Positions 35,977-45,532 of a stretch of DNA of 64,000 nt are shown here, in pieces. This DNA is from Chryseobacterium wanjuense (GTDB lineage Bacteria > Bacteroidota > Bacteroidia > Flavobacteriales > Weeksellaceae). Both the position numbers and the translations under genes were made by a program. The stretch is taken from contig NZ_FOIU01000001.1 in the NCBI RefSeq assembly GCF_900111495.1, positions 496,001-560,000 of the forward strand. Direction: 5' to 3'. The notes below the pieces were generated by a model that saw only the letters and a program-made list of their open reading frames with translations, had not been told where the DNA came from and did no database searches. Numbering within the stretch: position 1 is the first letter of the stretch; every line of letters starts with the position of its first letter.

Positions 35977-38007
35977 ATGACAAAGTTCTATTTTTTACTT
36001 TCCATATTTTCCGTTTCATTTTTCTTTTCACAGAAGAAAGATTCAGCAACATTGATTTCAGAAGTTCAGATCGATGCTTACAAAAAATCAACGCCTTTTA
36101 TGGCTTCTACAAAATCGGTTTCGGTAGTTTCTGAACAATTATTAAGTCAAAATACCCCTGAGAGAATGTTGGAATCCATCAACCAGATTGCTGGAGCAAG
36201 AATGGAAGAACGCTCTCCCGGAAGCTACCGGATTTCACTTCGCGGAAGTACGCTGAGGTCGCCTTTCGGAGTCCGGAATGTGAAAGTTTATCTGGATGAT
36301 TTTATTCTATCGGATGCGTCGGGTAATACTTATTTCAATGTGATTTCCCCCGAACTGATCGACAAAATGGAAATCTACAAAGGTCCGGAAAGCGGAGATT
36401 ACGGAGCGGTAACAGGCGGAACAATCCTTTTGCAGACCAGAAAATCGGATCATCTTTCTGCCAATGTATCGATCGGGAGTTATGGAGCTTTTAACCAGAG
36501 TTTTGATTTCTCGAAACAGTTGGGAAAACATTTTGTTGAGATTTTCCAGAATTATTATCAGACGGATTCTTACAGGGAACAATCGGCGGTGGCGCGAAAA
36601 CAGTTTTTTATCAAAGACAATTTTCAATATTCGGAAAAAGCGTTGTTTAAAGCAATGATTTCATACACAGACCTGAATTACGAAACACCGGGAGGACTGA
36701 CATTGGAACAGATGCAAGCCAACCGCCAACAGGCCAGACCAGCCACGCCTTCACTTCCTGGAGCTAAAGAACAGGACACAGGAATCCGTAACAAAATGCT
36801 TCTGACTGGACTTTCTCATGAGTTTAATTTTAATCAAAATTTTTCTCATTTTATTTTAGTTCAGGGATCGTATGTAGATTTTGAAAATCCGTTTATTACC
36901 AACTTTGAGAATCGTTTTGAAAAGAATTTTGCACTAAGAACTCATTTTAATTATGAAAAAAACTGGAACGAAATTTCTTTAGCCTACAGGTTCGGTTTTG
37001 AAGGTGGAATAAATGATATTTTGATTAAAAATTACGACAATAATAAAGGTATTGAAGGAAATCCACAGAATTTTGATCAAATTAAATATACTTCCGGATT
37101 TTATTTTCTTTCGCAAAAATTAGATTTTAACGAAAAACTTTTCACGGATATTTCAGTGAGCTTAAATTCCAATTCTTACCAATGGGAGAGGCTTTATCCA
37201 AGATCACAAGACGGGACGATTAGGTTTAAAAATCAATGGCTTCCTAATTTTGGCATTACTTACCTGTTGGGAAAAGGTTTTTCGGTCAGAGGGAAAATAG
37301 GGAAAGGCAATTCTGCGCCTACGAATGAGGAAATCCGCTCATCAAATCAGGAGTTTAATGTGAATCTGGTTCCGGAATCTGGCTGGAATAAAGAAATCGG
37401 ACTTAGAAAACAATTCGGAAATTCCATTTTTGTGGAAGGAAATTATTTTGATTTCAGGATGAAAAATGCGATCGTGAGAAGGCAGAATGACAGCGGACAG
37501 GAATATTTTATCAACTCCGGAGAATCGGTTCAGAAAGGCGTTGAAATTTTGTTGGAGTCGAAAAATTTTAATCTTAAAAATACTATTTTGAGTAATTTCA
37601 AATTCAGATTTTCCGGAAGTTTTTACAACTTTAAATTTGAAAATTATCAACAAAATAATACGGATTTTTCAGGAAATGATCTGACAGGAGTTCCAAGAAC
37701 TACAATAAACAGTTTGCTGAATTTTACCTTATTTAAAAAGATTTCTGTTGACTATTCCCATTTTTATACCTCGAAAATTCCTTTGAATGATGCGAATACT
37801 TTTTGGTCAGAATCCAGTTTGATAGGAAATATTCAACTTAGATTTCCTATTGATATTGATAATACCAGATTGAATGTGTTCTTTCAAATTCAAAATCTTT
37901 ACAATACAGATTATGTCTTGGGTTTTGATAGTAATGCTTTTGGGAATCGCTTCTATAATCCGGCTGCAAAAAGGAATTTTGTTACGGGAATACAGGTTAA
38001 TTTTTAA
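35977..38007 (+). CDS. TonB-dependent receptor
   Basis: 676 residues with a signal peptide ending near FFSQ, a plug domain (about 40-155: TPERMLESINQIAGARMEERSPGSYRISLRGSTLRSPFGVRNVKVYLDD, IDKMEIYKGPESGDYGAVTGGTILLQTRK) and a 22-strand barrel ending VTGIQVNF with terminal Phe. It lacks the N-terminal carboxypeptidase-D-like domain and a SusD partner, so it resembles siderophore or metal receptors more than SusC. Substrate unknown. Confidence 0.92.
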   Translation: MTKFYFLLSIFSVSFFFSQKKDSATLISEVQIDAYKKSTPFMASTKSVSVVSEQLLSQNTPERMLESINQIAGARMEERSPGSYRISLRGSTLRSPFGVRNVKVYLDDFILSDASGNTYFNVISPELIDKMEIYKGPESGDYGAVTGGTILLQTRKSDHLSANVSIGSYGAFNQSFDFSKQLGKHFVEIFQNYYQTDSYREQSAVARKQFFIKDNFQYSEKALFKAMISYTDLNYETPGGLTLEQMQANRQQARPATPSLPGAKEQDTGIRNKMLLTGLSHEFNFNQNFSHFILVQGSYVDFENPFITNFENRFEKNFALRTHFNYEKNWNEISLAYRFGFEGGINDILIKNYDNNKGIEGNPQNFDQIKYTSGFYFLSQKLDFNEKLFTDISVSLNSNSYQWERLYPRSQDGTIRFKNQWLPNFGITYLLGKGFSVRGKIGKGNSAPTNEEIRSSNQEFNVNLVPESGWNKEIGLRKQFGNSIFVEGNYFDFRMKNAIVRRQNDSGQEYFINSGESVQKGVEILLESKNFNLKNTILSNFKFRFSGSFYNFKFENYQQNNTDFSGNDLTGVPRTTINSLLNFTLFKKISVDYSHFYTSKIPLNDANTFWSESSLIGNIQLRFPIDIDNTRLNVFFQIQNLYNTDYVLGFDSNAFGNRFYNPAAKRNFVTGIQVNF

Positions 38008-38011
38008 AAGC

Positions 38012-38040
38012 AAAGAGCTATGCCGAAGCATAACTCTTTT
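38012..38040 (+). terminator. Terminator of the TonB receptor gene
   Basis: aaagag-c-tatgc / gcata-a-ctcttt stem with loop cgaa and trailing T residues, just after the stop at 38007. Confidence 0.75.
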
Positions 38041-38070
38041 CATTAAAATTAATTATTATAATGTGATTTT

Positions 38071-39120
38071 TTATAGTGCAGGAGGAGCTTCATTCATATT
38101 CAATTCTTTTACATAGATTTTAGTATCTGAATAATATCCATAATTAATTGTTCCTTCTTGTTCTGTCAGATTTTGAGTTTTAAGGAAAGAAGCCGGACGA
38201 TTTGTATATGATGCTGCTTGTTTTGTAACAACGCTTCCTGTAATAGAAACGGGTATTTTGTAGCTTATAGCACCTTTTTGTACCTTTTGAATAGCAACAA
38301 TATACAATTTCTTATGTGGAGGAATCGTTGGGCTGATCGTTTCACTAATTGTTGTTCCTTTTGTAGTAGTGGTAGTTGTTGTTTTGGATGTGCTTAATGT
38401 TGCCTGTACTGATGCTTCTGCTGTTGCCTGCACAAATGGTAACGGAATACTTACACCACCCGGAAGCCCTATATTTCCGGTAGGAGAACTCACCATAATT
38501 GATATTTTTGCACCAACATTCAGACCTGCCGCCACAGTAGTACTGTTTGACAAGGTAAGCTGATCACTGAAAGTAAGTGTTTTTGAATATGCAAGAGGAT
38601 TTGAACTGCTGTTGTAGATGGTTGTAGCACTATATGTTGCCTGGCTGCCATCTTGTACGGGATTAAAACTGTTAATCACCGGTAAAGATGTTTTCACATA
38701 AGCTTTAGCACCATTATTTGCCGGACGCACAAGACTTGCATCTGTTTTGTAATCGTTTACGATAACTCCTGTAACATTTCCTCCATATTGATTTTTATAT
38801 AAAGTGACTATTTTCGGAGCTGTTAAGCCTAACTGTTGAAGGTTGGCAGATGTCAATTCTTCCTGTATTGTAGTGGAGTTTTGTAGTGAAATTTTATTAC
38901 TTCTGCGTTCGGGCATACTAATCGTTGCAATAAGTTTCAAACCATTTTCCTCAATGAATTTTGCTTCTTCTTTGGCGCTCATGGTTTTTGTAGCCAGTTC
39001 TGTTTTCTCTGTCGGCTGAATTTGTTGGATAGTGTCTTCAATCCCATCCTGTTCACATGATGCTAAAAAGAAAGAAACTCCAATGATTCCTAAAACTTTT
39101 AATGTAGTTAATTTTTTCAT
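38071..39120 (-). CDS. Lipoprotein with aerolysin/ETX-MTX2-like fold
   Basis: 349 residues. Lipoprotein signal MKKLTTLKVLGIIGVSFFLASC (lipid Cys22). The C-terminal half has the alternating Ser/Thr-rich strands of aerolysin-type pore formers: NSSSNPLAYSKTLTFSDQLTLSNSTTVAAGLNVGAK, a Thr-rich amphipathic hairpin (STSKTTTTTTTKGTTISETIS), and the strand-turn TIPPHKKLYIVAIQKVQKGAISYKIPV typical of ETX/MTX2 proteins. Many bacterial relatives are of unknown role and some are toxins. A membrane-anchored form may be an anti-competitor or predation factor. Family call from pattern only. Confidence 0.65.
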   Translation of the reverse strand: MKKLTTLKVLGIIGVSFFLASCEQDGIEDTIQQIQPTEKTELATKTMSAKEEAKFIEENGLKLIATISMPERRSNKISLQNSTTIQEELTSANLQQLGLTAPKIVTLYKNQYGGNVTGVIVNDYKTDASLVRPANNGAKAYVKTSLPVINSFNPVQDGSQATYSATTIYNSSSNPLAYSKTLTFSDQLTLSNSTTVAAGLNVGAKISIMVSSPTGNIGLPGGVSIPLPFVQATAEASVQATLSTSKTTTTTTTKGTTISETISPTIPPHKKLYIVAIQKVQKGAISYKIPVSITGSVVTKQAASYTNRPASFLKTQNLTEQEGTINYGYYSDTKIYVKELNMNEAPPAL

Positions 39121-39329
39121 AAGGTTTTTTAATTTAAGTTCTCAAATTTATAAAGATCACAACTAATTGAAATATAAAATTCAAAAAAAAATAATTCACA
39201 TGATACTTTGTATTATTTATGATTTATTTTATTGATAATTTGATAGTTGGGATTTTGTTTAGTTGAAATTTTTAACAAGTAAATCCCTTAATTTGGAAAT
39301 AATAAATTAAATTTAGTATAAAATTAAAC

Positions 39330-40289
39330 TCACTTTAAAATACTTTGCAAAATAAGTTCCGCATGAATCCTCGAGTTTTCAATAAACCAAAGATGTGTAT
39401 CTTTTCCGCCGCAAACAACCCCGGCCAGGTAAAGATTTTTGACATTGGTTTCCATTGTTTCCGGATGATAAAGCGGATTTAAACATTCTCCCTGCAATTC
39501 AATACCTGAATTTTTCAGGAATTCAAAGTCAGGAAGATAACCCGTCATTGCCAGAACAAAATCATTTTCTATTTCATTGGTTTGTCCGTTTTCATCTTTA
39601 AAAATTACGGTATTTTCCTTTATTTCAGTGATTTCAGAATTAAAATAGGCCTTAATGCTTCCTTCTGCAATTCGGTTTTCGATATCGGGTTTTACCCAAT
39701 ATTTCACACTTTTTGAAATTTCGGAATGACGGATAATCATCGTAACTTCAGCGCCTTTCCTGTACGTTTCCAATGCAGCATCTACCGCCGAATTACTGGA
39801 ACCAACCACTACAATTTTCTGTTTGGCGTAAGGATAAGGTTCGGTATAATAATGTTTTACTTTTGGAAGATTTTCTCCCGGAATATTCATAAAATTCGGG
39901 ATATCATAGAAGCCTGTTGAGATTATTACATTTTTAGCTGAATATTTTCCTTTCGTAGTCTCAATGGTAAAGACATCGTTTTCTTTCGTTACTTTCAACA
40001 CTTTTTCGTAGAGATGAATGTTGATATTTTTTTGTCTTGCAATTCCCTGATAATATTCCAAGGCTTCCTGCCTTCCCGGTTTTGGAGCGGTCGAAATAAA
40101 CGGAATTTCAGCGATCTCCAATTTCTCTGCAGTAGAGAAAAACCTCATATATAAAGGATAATTGTATAGTGAATTTACGATTGTTCCTTTCTCGATAATT
40201 AAATACGTAAGATTATTTTTTTGAGCTTCCAGCGCACAATTCAAACCTATGGGTCCTCCTCCGATGATAAGAATATCCAAAATTTCCAT
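39330..40289 (-). CDS. ypdA: YpdA-family bacillithiol disulfide reductase
   Basis: 319 residues from the ATG at 40289; the ORF start ten codons upstream lacks family similarity. FAD-binding IIGGGPIGLNCALEAQKNN at the start, an NADPH site VVVGSSNSAVDAALETYRKGAEVT, and the C-terminal FAD strand VKNLYLAGVVCGGKDTHLWFIENSRIHAE. It lacks the CxxC of thioredoxin reductase, as in YpdA (Bdr), which reduces bacillithiol disulfide. Whether this organism makes bacillithiol is not shown here. Confidence 0.85.
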   Translation of the reverse strand: MEILDILIIGGGPIGLNCALEAQKNNLTYLIIEKGTIVNSLYNYPLYMRFFSTAEKLEIAEIPFISTAPKPGRQEALEYYQGIARQKNINIHLYEKVLKVTKENDVFTIETTKGKYSAKNVIISTGFYDIPNFMNIPGENLPKVKHYYTEPYPYAKQKIVVVGSSNSAVDAALETYRKGAEVTMIIRHSEISKSVKYWVKPDIENRIAEGSIKAYFNSEITEIKENTVIFKDENGQTNEIENDFVLAMTGYLPDFEFLKNSGIELQGECLNPLYHPETMETNVKNLYLAGVVCGGKDTHLWFIENSRIHAELILQSILK

Positions 40290-40444
40290 ATCACAAAAAT
40301 ACGAAAATGCCTTATACATAAGGTCTTAAATACATAAACAAAAAACTATACTTACAATAATTAAACTCTATTTCACTTACTCTGGAAATTTTGATCAAGC
40401 TGGCATTAGTTTTGGTGCTTTCTATCAAATTTAACAGTAAACCG

Positions 40445-41086
40445 ATGAAAAAATTATTTACTTCATTATTAATTCTGAGCATTGTTGCTTGTGAAAAAGA
40501 TCCCAAGAAACCTATAGAAGACAGGAAGGATTCTACCCAGCAAACTGCCATTGACAGTACAGCGGTGACTCAAAACCCTACTAATAATAAGGATATACTT
40601 TTAACGCAGAACAATCAGGAAATTTTACAGGCTTTGAAAAATAAAGACTATAAAAAATTAGCAGAATATATCCATCCGGAGAAAGGAATTCGTTTTTCAA
40701 TGTACGCGTTTGTAAATCCTAAAGAAGACAAGCACTTTTCAAAAACAGATTTCGAAAAATATGAGCCTACCAAAACGCTTTTCACCTGGGGAGCAATGGA
40801 CGGTTCGGGAGAATTATATAAAGCCACAATTGATGACTATCTTACAAAATGGGTGTATTCAAAAGATTTTGTAACGGGGCAGACTTCATTAAATGAATTC
40901 TTAGGAAAAGGAAATTCGCTGAATAATTTAAAGAAAATTTATCCTAATGCAGATTTTGTAGAAAACTTTATCAAAGGTTCCGAAGCCAATGCCGAAATGG
41001 ACTGGAAAACGCTTCGCCTGGTCTTTGAAGAATATCAGGGGAAATATTATTTAGTTGGTGTTGTGAATGATCAGTGGACGATTTAA
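40445..41086 (+). CDS. Lipoprotein, unknown function
   Basis: 213 residues from the ATG at 40445, chosen because it opens a lipoprotein signal (MKKLFTSLLILSIVAC). A Ser/Thr/Lys-rich spacer (about 16-60) leads to a compact domain with QEILQALKNKDYKKLAEYIHPEKGIRFSMYAFVNPKEDK and YQGKYYLVGVVNDQWTI. I do not recognise a family beyond the Bacteroidota 'hypothetical lipoprotein' type. Divergent from ypdA. Confidence 0.65.
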   Translation: MKKLFTSLLILSIVACEKDPKKPIEDRKDSTQQTAIDSTAVTQNPTNNKDILLTQNNQEILQALKNKDYKKLAEYIHPEKGIRFSMYAFVNPKEDKHFSKTDFEKYEPTKTLFTWGAMDGSGELYKATIDDYLTKWVYSKDFVTGQTSLNEFLGKGNSLNNLKKIYPNADFVENFIKGSEANAEMDWKTLRLVFEEYQGKYYLVGVVNDQWTI

Positions 41087-41092
41087 TATGAA

Positions 41093-41277
41093 TTAACCAC
41101 AAAAGGCACAAAAGATTTTTACACATTAGCTTATTTGAAGTTAAAAACTAACTGCAAAGAAGAACACATAGTTTTGAAAATCTTTGATTTCTCAATTGAT
41201 CTAAATGTTTTCAAAGGTTTAAATTGTCTTAAGTGTTCTTCTAATGTATAAAAATCTTTTGTGCCTTTTGTGGTTAA
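41093..41277. repeat. MITE-like inverted-repeat element, 185 bases
   Basis: 36-bp terminal inverted repeats (41093-41128 and 41242-41277, ttaaccacaaaaggcacaaa and its complement) with one mismatch, plus inner arms gaagaacaca / tgttcttc. The element fills the gap between a plus-strand lipoprotein gene and a minus-strand glycosyltransferase and could end both transcripts. Confidence 0.7.
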
Positions 41278-41283
41278 ATATAA

Positions 41284-42588
41284 TTAATCTAAAATTTCAA
41301 CCAATTTTTCAGTCAGGTTTTTTCTTGAAAATTGCTGAATGTTCTGTGTGTTTTCAAGAAGATTTCCATTTTTCCAGAGTTCAAATTTTTCGAGGATAAA
41401 ATTTTTAATCGTTTCAGAATCGCTGTAACTGAAGTGTTTTCCGGCTTTAGTCTCATTTAAAATTTCGGCAACATCGGCATCATTGGGTCCGAAAGAAATA
41501 ATTTGTTTTCCGGTGGCCAGATATTCGAAAATTTTCCCGGGAATAATTCCTTTCGACGATTCGTTCGGAAAGTTTGTTATTAATAAAAGGGAAGATTTCG
41601 CCATCTCATCAATAGCTTTGTCATGCGAAAGATAACCCAAATTCAGGATATGATTTTTTAAAGCAGAATTTTCAATTGAGTTTAAAATTTTCTCATCAAT
41701 TCTTCCGGCAAATTTTAAGGTGAAATTTTCTGCAAAATCAGCATTGGTTTTCACCAAATCATCTAAAGTTTTCCAAAGGTTTTCCGGATTTCTCAACTGT
41801 TCCAGTACCCCGATATAGCTCAGTATGAATCTTTGTTTGAGGGTTTGAGAGTCTGAGGATTTGGCTGTTTTTGAAGCATCAGATTCATCAAAACCATTTG
41901 TGATACAAACTGCATTGGCTCCATTTTTTTTGAAATTTTCCGCGTCGGTGTAGCTTGTGGCTAAAGTAATATCTGCATTTTTAAAAACATCACTTTCGAG
42001 CTGTCGGTGTTTTTTGTCGGAGTTTTTGGTGAGTTTTAAATGTTTGTAATATGAAATTTCCGTCCACGGATCACGGAAATCGGCAATCCATTTTAAATGG
42101 GGAAGTTTCTTTTTTAAGTTTAAACCAATTAAATGCAGAGAATGCGGCGGCCCTGAAGTGACAACCACATCGATTTTATTTTCTTTTAAATAATTTTCTA
42201 AAAATTTTACAGAAGGCTTTACCCAAAAAACTCTGGCATCGGGGATGAAAAAATTCCCTCTTACCCAAATCGAAAGCTTAGATTTCCAGCTTTGGTTTTT
42301 CCCGACATCAAACTGTCCGGCTTTGAATTTTTTGTTGCTTTTATTGAGCTTTTCGGCCAATTGATAAGGTTCCCAGATCTTTGTCTTTACAATTTCAATA
42401 TCTTTTGGAACATCTTTGATCAGACTCTCATCCAGCAAAGGGTAACTCGGATTTTCCGGTGTATAGATCACCGGTTTCCATCCGAATTCGGGTAAATATT
42501 TTGCAAATTTCAACCACCTTTGAACACCAGGACCTCCCGCGGGAGGCCAGTAATAGGTGATGATCAATATTTTTTTTTGAGAACTCAT
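41284..42588 (-). CDS. Glycosyltransferase family 4
   Basis: 434 residues from the ATG at 42588. N-terminal acceptor domain ILIITYYWPPAGGPGVQRWLKFAKYLPEFGWKPVIYTPENP; C-terminal donor domain with FAGRIDEKIL, LGYLSHDKAIDEMAKSSLLLITNFPNESSKGIIPGKIFEYLATGKQIISFGP (the E-x7-E-like sugar-nucleotide site). A cytoplasmic-face enzyme of surface polysaccharide or glycan assembly. Followed by yfhO 38 bases away. Confidence 0.88.
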   Translation of the reverse strand: MSSQKKILIITYYWPPAGGPGVQRWLKFAKYLPEFGWKPVIYTPENPSYPLLDESLIKDVPKDIEIVKTKIWEPYQLAEKLNKSNKKFKAGQFDVGKNQSWKSKLSIWVRGNFFIPDARVFWVKPSVKFLENYLKENKIDVVVTSGPPHSLHLIGLNLKKKLPHLKWIADFRDPWTEISYYKHLKLTKNSDKKHRQLESDVFKNADITLATSYTDAENFKKNGANAVCITNGFDESDASKTAKSSDSQTLKQRFILSYIGVLEQLRNPENLWKTLDDLVKTNADFAENFTLKFAGRIDEKILNSIENSALKNHILNLGYLSHDKAIDEMAKSSLLLITNFPNESSKGIIPGKIFEYLATGKQIISFGPNDADVAEILNETKAGKHFSYSDSETIKNFILEKFELWKNGNLLENTQNIQQFSRKNLTEKLVEILD

Positions 42589-42626
42589 TATACTTATTTT
42601 AAACACAAAAGAGGCAAAAGACTTTA

Positions 42627-45158
42627 TTACTTTTCAGTTTTTCTTTTGTCTCTTTTGCGGTAAATAGAATAAATTCCAAAACCACTCAACAGAATAAACA
42701 ATCCGAAGCAAAGAAGAGAAATCCATTTTCCTTTTTCAATAACTTCTGGTTCGAAGATCATTCTTACGTGATGCTTTCCTGCAGGAACATGAACTGCCCG
42801 AAGCAAGTAATCTGCCTTGATATAAGGAACTTCTTTTTCATCTACGAAGACTTTCCATCCGTGAGGATAATAAATCTCAGAAAACACAGCCAATTGCGGA
42901 GTTTTTGATTCAGATCTGAACTCCAGTTCGTTCGGCTGATATTTTGTTAAATTAATAAATGCCGTAGAGTCTGCCTGAACAGGTTTTCCGTCAAAATATT
43001 TTTTATCTGAAGAAGCGATAACAGCGGTTTTTTTACTGTCAATTACTCCAATTGCTTTAATTTCTTGGTTAGGAGAATCTACAAACTTAAGGTCACTTAC
43101 AAACCATGCATTTCCGTTTGCTTTTGGATTCGGGATTGCTTGAGGCTGTTCCGGTCCGCCTACAACCCAGTATTTAGCATTTAATAAATTCAGGATATTC
43201 GGAACTTTTACAGAATCCATTACCTGGAAATATTCATTGATCACATCGTCGTATCTTCTCAATTTTACGGCGTGATATCCTCCGATGGAAGATTTAAAAT
43301 AAGAAGTATTCGTCTCACTGAATGTCCCTAAAATATTGTTGAAAACTCTGTAATGCGTTTTATCTTTTTCTGCAATGGTTTCCAGGGTTTTGTTAACGTT
43401 TACATTCGCTAAAATAGATTCAAGGTTCGGATTTTCCTGCACTTTTTCGGCCATAAGATCTGAGCTTTCGGTCTGGAAAGGATTTTCCGCAAAGATTTTA
43501 TCAACGTAGTTTTCATCATTCAGATAACGTTTGTTTACTGTCCAGAGATCAAATAAACTTACGGCTCCGATGATGATTAATGCAATATTCTGATTTAATT
43601 TTTGCTTTAAACTCAAGAATAAAACTCCGGCTGCAATAGCGATATAAATAAATGCTTTGATCGCATCAATTTTAAATAATTTAAATCTTTCATCCACCAA
43701 ATAATCCAACAGGAAAGGAGGTAGATAAGTTTTTTCATTATCTGTATGGAATCCTAATAATGATTTTCCGAAAACAAGCATAATTAAGACTAAACCTAAA
43801 GCTCCACCACTTACATAAAGAAGAATTTTCTTTTTGTATTCCTCTGTTAATGATGAATCGGTAAAGAATCTGTACAACCCGATAATGGCAATTAAAGGAA
43901 ATAATAATTCCACGACCACCAAAATCGAAGAAGGCGCCCTGAACTTGTTGTAAAACGGAACAAAATCAATAAAAAAGTCCGAAAGTGGCATAAAATTGCT
44001 TCCCCAAGCCAATAAAATAGTAAGAATTGAAGCGCCTAAGATCCAATAACGGTACTTTTTCCAGGCAAAAAAGAATCCTAAAACAGCAAGGAAACAGACA
44101 ATAGCCCCCTGATAAGCCGGCCCTGAAGTTCCGGGTTGATCTCCCCAGTAGGTTAAGTTTCCGAATCCTTTGGAAATCCTGTCCATTTCAGCTTGTGAAC
44201 CTACATTTTCCTGCACCAGTTCCTGAACTTTGGCCATCATTTCTTTTCCTTCCGGTTCCTGGCTTCCACCACCCATTAATCTAGGAATGAATAGGTTAAG
44301 TGTTTCCAGTTTTCCGTAGCTCCACATCAGCATACTTTCTTTATCCATTCCTGAATTTCCTCCAGTATGGCTGTCGTTGGTTAAAATTTGTTTTCCACGA
44401 ACGGTTTCTTTAATGTATTCAGAATTCGCCATGATTCTTTGGGAGTTCATTCCGACACCGATAAGACATGAAGCAGCAATAATTCCTGAGGAAATTAAAA
44501 AATGCTTCATTGGAGTCTTTTTCTGAATCGTTCTGATTAATTCCGACAAGAATAAAAATCCTAAGGCAAGGAAAAGGTAATACGTCATCTGCGGGTGATT
44601 CGCTGCCACCTGAAGTCCCATGAACAGGGTAGTGACGATAAATCCCCAAATGTATTTTTTTCGGATATAGACCAATAAAATTCCGGCTAAAAGCGGCGCG
44701 AAATATTCAATAGTATTGATTTTTCCATTGTGTCCGGCTGCAATCGCGATGTAGAAATAGGTCGAAAGTCCGAAGAATGTTGCTCCTAAAAGTGCATATT
44801 TCCAGTTTCTGAGCACGACCATTCCTAAAAGGAAAAACCCTGCAGAAAGTAAAAACAGATAGTTTACCGGTCTTGGAAAAAAGTTTAAGTTAGAATCAAT
44901 TTTTTTAATGATATCACCTTTAAACTGGCTTCCCATTTGATAAGTCGGCATTCCTCCAAACATGGAATCGCTCCAGTAGGTTTCTTTTCCGGTATCGGCT
45001 CTGTAGTCGAGAAGTTCTTTTGCACCGCCTCGATATTGCACGATATCATGCTGGAAAAGCTGTTTTCCCGTAAAGACAGGAGTGGAGTATAAAAATGCTA
45101 AAACTATAAATACAACTAATGAAATTGCAATATAAATTAAGTTTTTATTTTTCGCCAT
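42627..45158 (-). CDS. YfhO-family membrane protein
   Basis: 843 residues with about twelve membrane segments and a large C-terminal soluble domain, the GT-C-like YfhO architecture. Conserved N-terminal stretch: HDIVQYRGGAKELLDYRADTGKETYWSDSMFGGMPTYQM, followed by FYIAIAAGHNGKINTIEYFAPL. YfhO proteins are linked to lipoteichoic acid or membrane glycolipid glycosylation in Firmicutes; the role here is unknown. Neighbouring glycosyltransferase supports a glycan-related job. Confidence 0.88.
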   Translation of the reverse strand: MAKNKNLIYIAISLVVFIVLAFLYSTPVFTGKQLFQHDIVQYRGGAKELLDYRADTGKETYWSDSMFGGMPTYQMGSQFKGDIIKKIDSNLNFFPRPVNYLFLLSAGFFLLGMVVLRNWKYALLGATFFGLSTYFYIAIAAGHNGKINTIEYFAPLLAGILLVYIRKKYIWGFIVTTLFMGLQVAANHPQMTYYLFLALGFLFLSELIRTIQKKTPMKHFLISSGIIAASCLIGVGMNSQRIMANSEYIKETVRGKQILTNDSHTGGNSGMDKESMLMWSYGKLETLNLFIPRLMGGGSQEPEGKEMMAKVQELVQENVGSQAEMDRISKGFGNLTYWGDQPGTSGPAYQGAIVCFLAVLGFFFAWKKYRYWILGASILTILLAWGSNFMPLSDFFIDFVPFYNKFRAPSSILVVVELLFPLIAIIGLYRFFTDSSLTEEYKKKILLYVSGGALGLVLIMLVFGKSLLGFHTDNEKTYLPPFLLDYLVDERFKLFKIDAIKAFIYIAIAAGVLFLSLKQKLNQNIALIIIGAVSLFDLWTVNKRYLNDENYVDKIFAENPFQTESSDLMAEKVQENPNLESILANVNVNKTLETIAEKDKTHYRVFNNILGTFSETNTSYFKSSIGGYHAVKLRRYDDVINEYFQVMDSVKVPNILNLLNAKYWVVGGPEQPQAIPNPKANGNAWFVSDLKFVDSPNQEIKAIGVIDSKKTAVIASSDKKYFDGKPVQADSTAFINLTKYQPNELEFRSESKTPQLAVFSEIYYPHGWKVFVDEKEVPYIKADYLLRAVHVPAGKHHVRMIFEPEVIEKGKWISLLCFGLFILLSGFGIYSIYRKRDKRKTEK

Positions 45159-45181
45159 GTTGATGGTTATTATCTTTTATT

Positions 45182-45403
45182 TTACCTTTTGTCGTTATTT
45201 TCTTTAATCTCTTCATAGTCCACAGTTTCTGCGTCCCAGTTGATTTTTTTATTGATCTTATTTGAGTTTTGTATATCCGGCTGCTGCTTTTTGTTGTTAT
45301 TAAACATATAACTGTGGAATGTCTTAAAAAAAATCCTTTTCAAAATATTCCAGACAAAATAAATGATAATCGTTGCAAGTACGAACTCAAAAATGTACTT
45401 CAT
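45182..45403 (-). CDS. DUF4834-family small membrane protein
   Basis: 73 residues: one N-terminal membrane helix (FVLATIIIYFVWNILKRIFF) and a charged cytoplasmic tail NWDAETVDYEEIKEND, as in DUF4834. It stands 23 bases before the yfhO ATG and is likely co-transcribed with it. Confidence 0.75.
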   Translation of the reverse strand: MKYIFEFVLATIIIYFVWNILKRIFFKTFHSYMFNNNKKQQPDIQNSNKINKKINWDAETVDYEEIKENNDKR

Positions 45404-45532
45404 AATAAATAAATTGTTTAAAGTTTAGGGTTTAATATTTAAGTTAAAGCTTTGAAAATTAGACTTTAAAACTCCTCCATACTCCAATTCTCCAACCCTC
45501 AAATACTCCAACCCCAAAAACCCTCTCACTCC

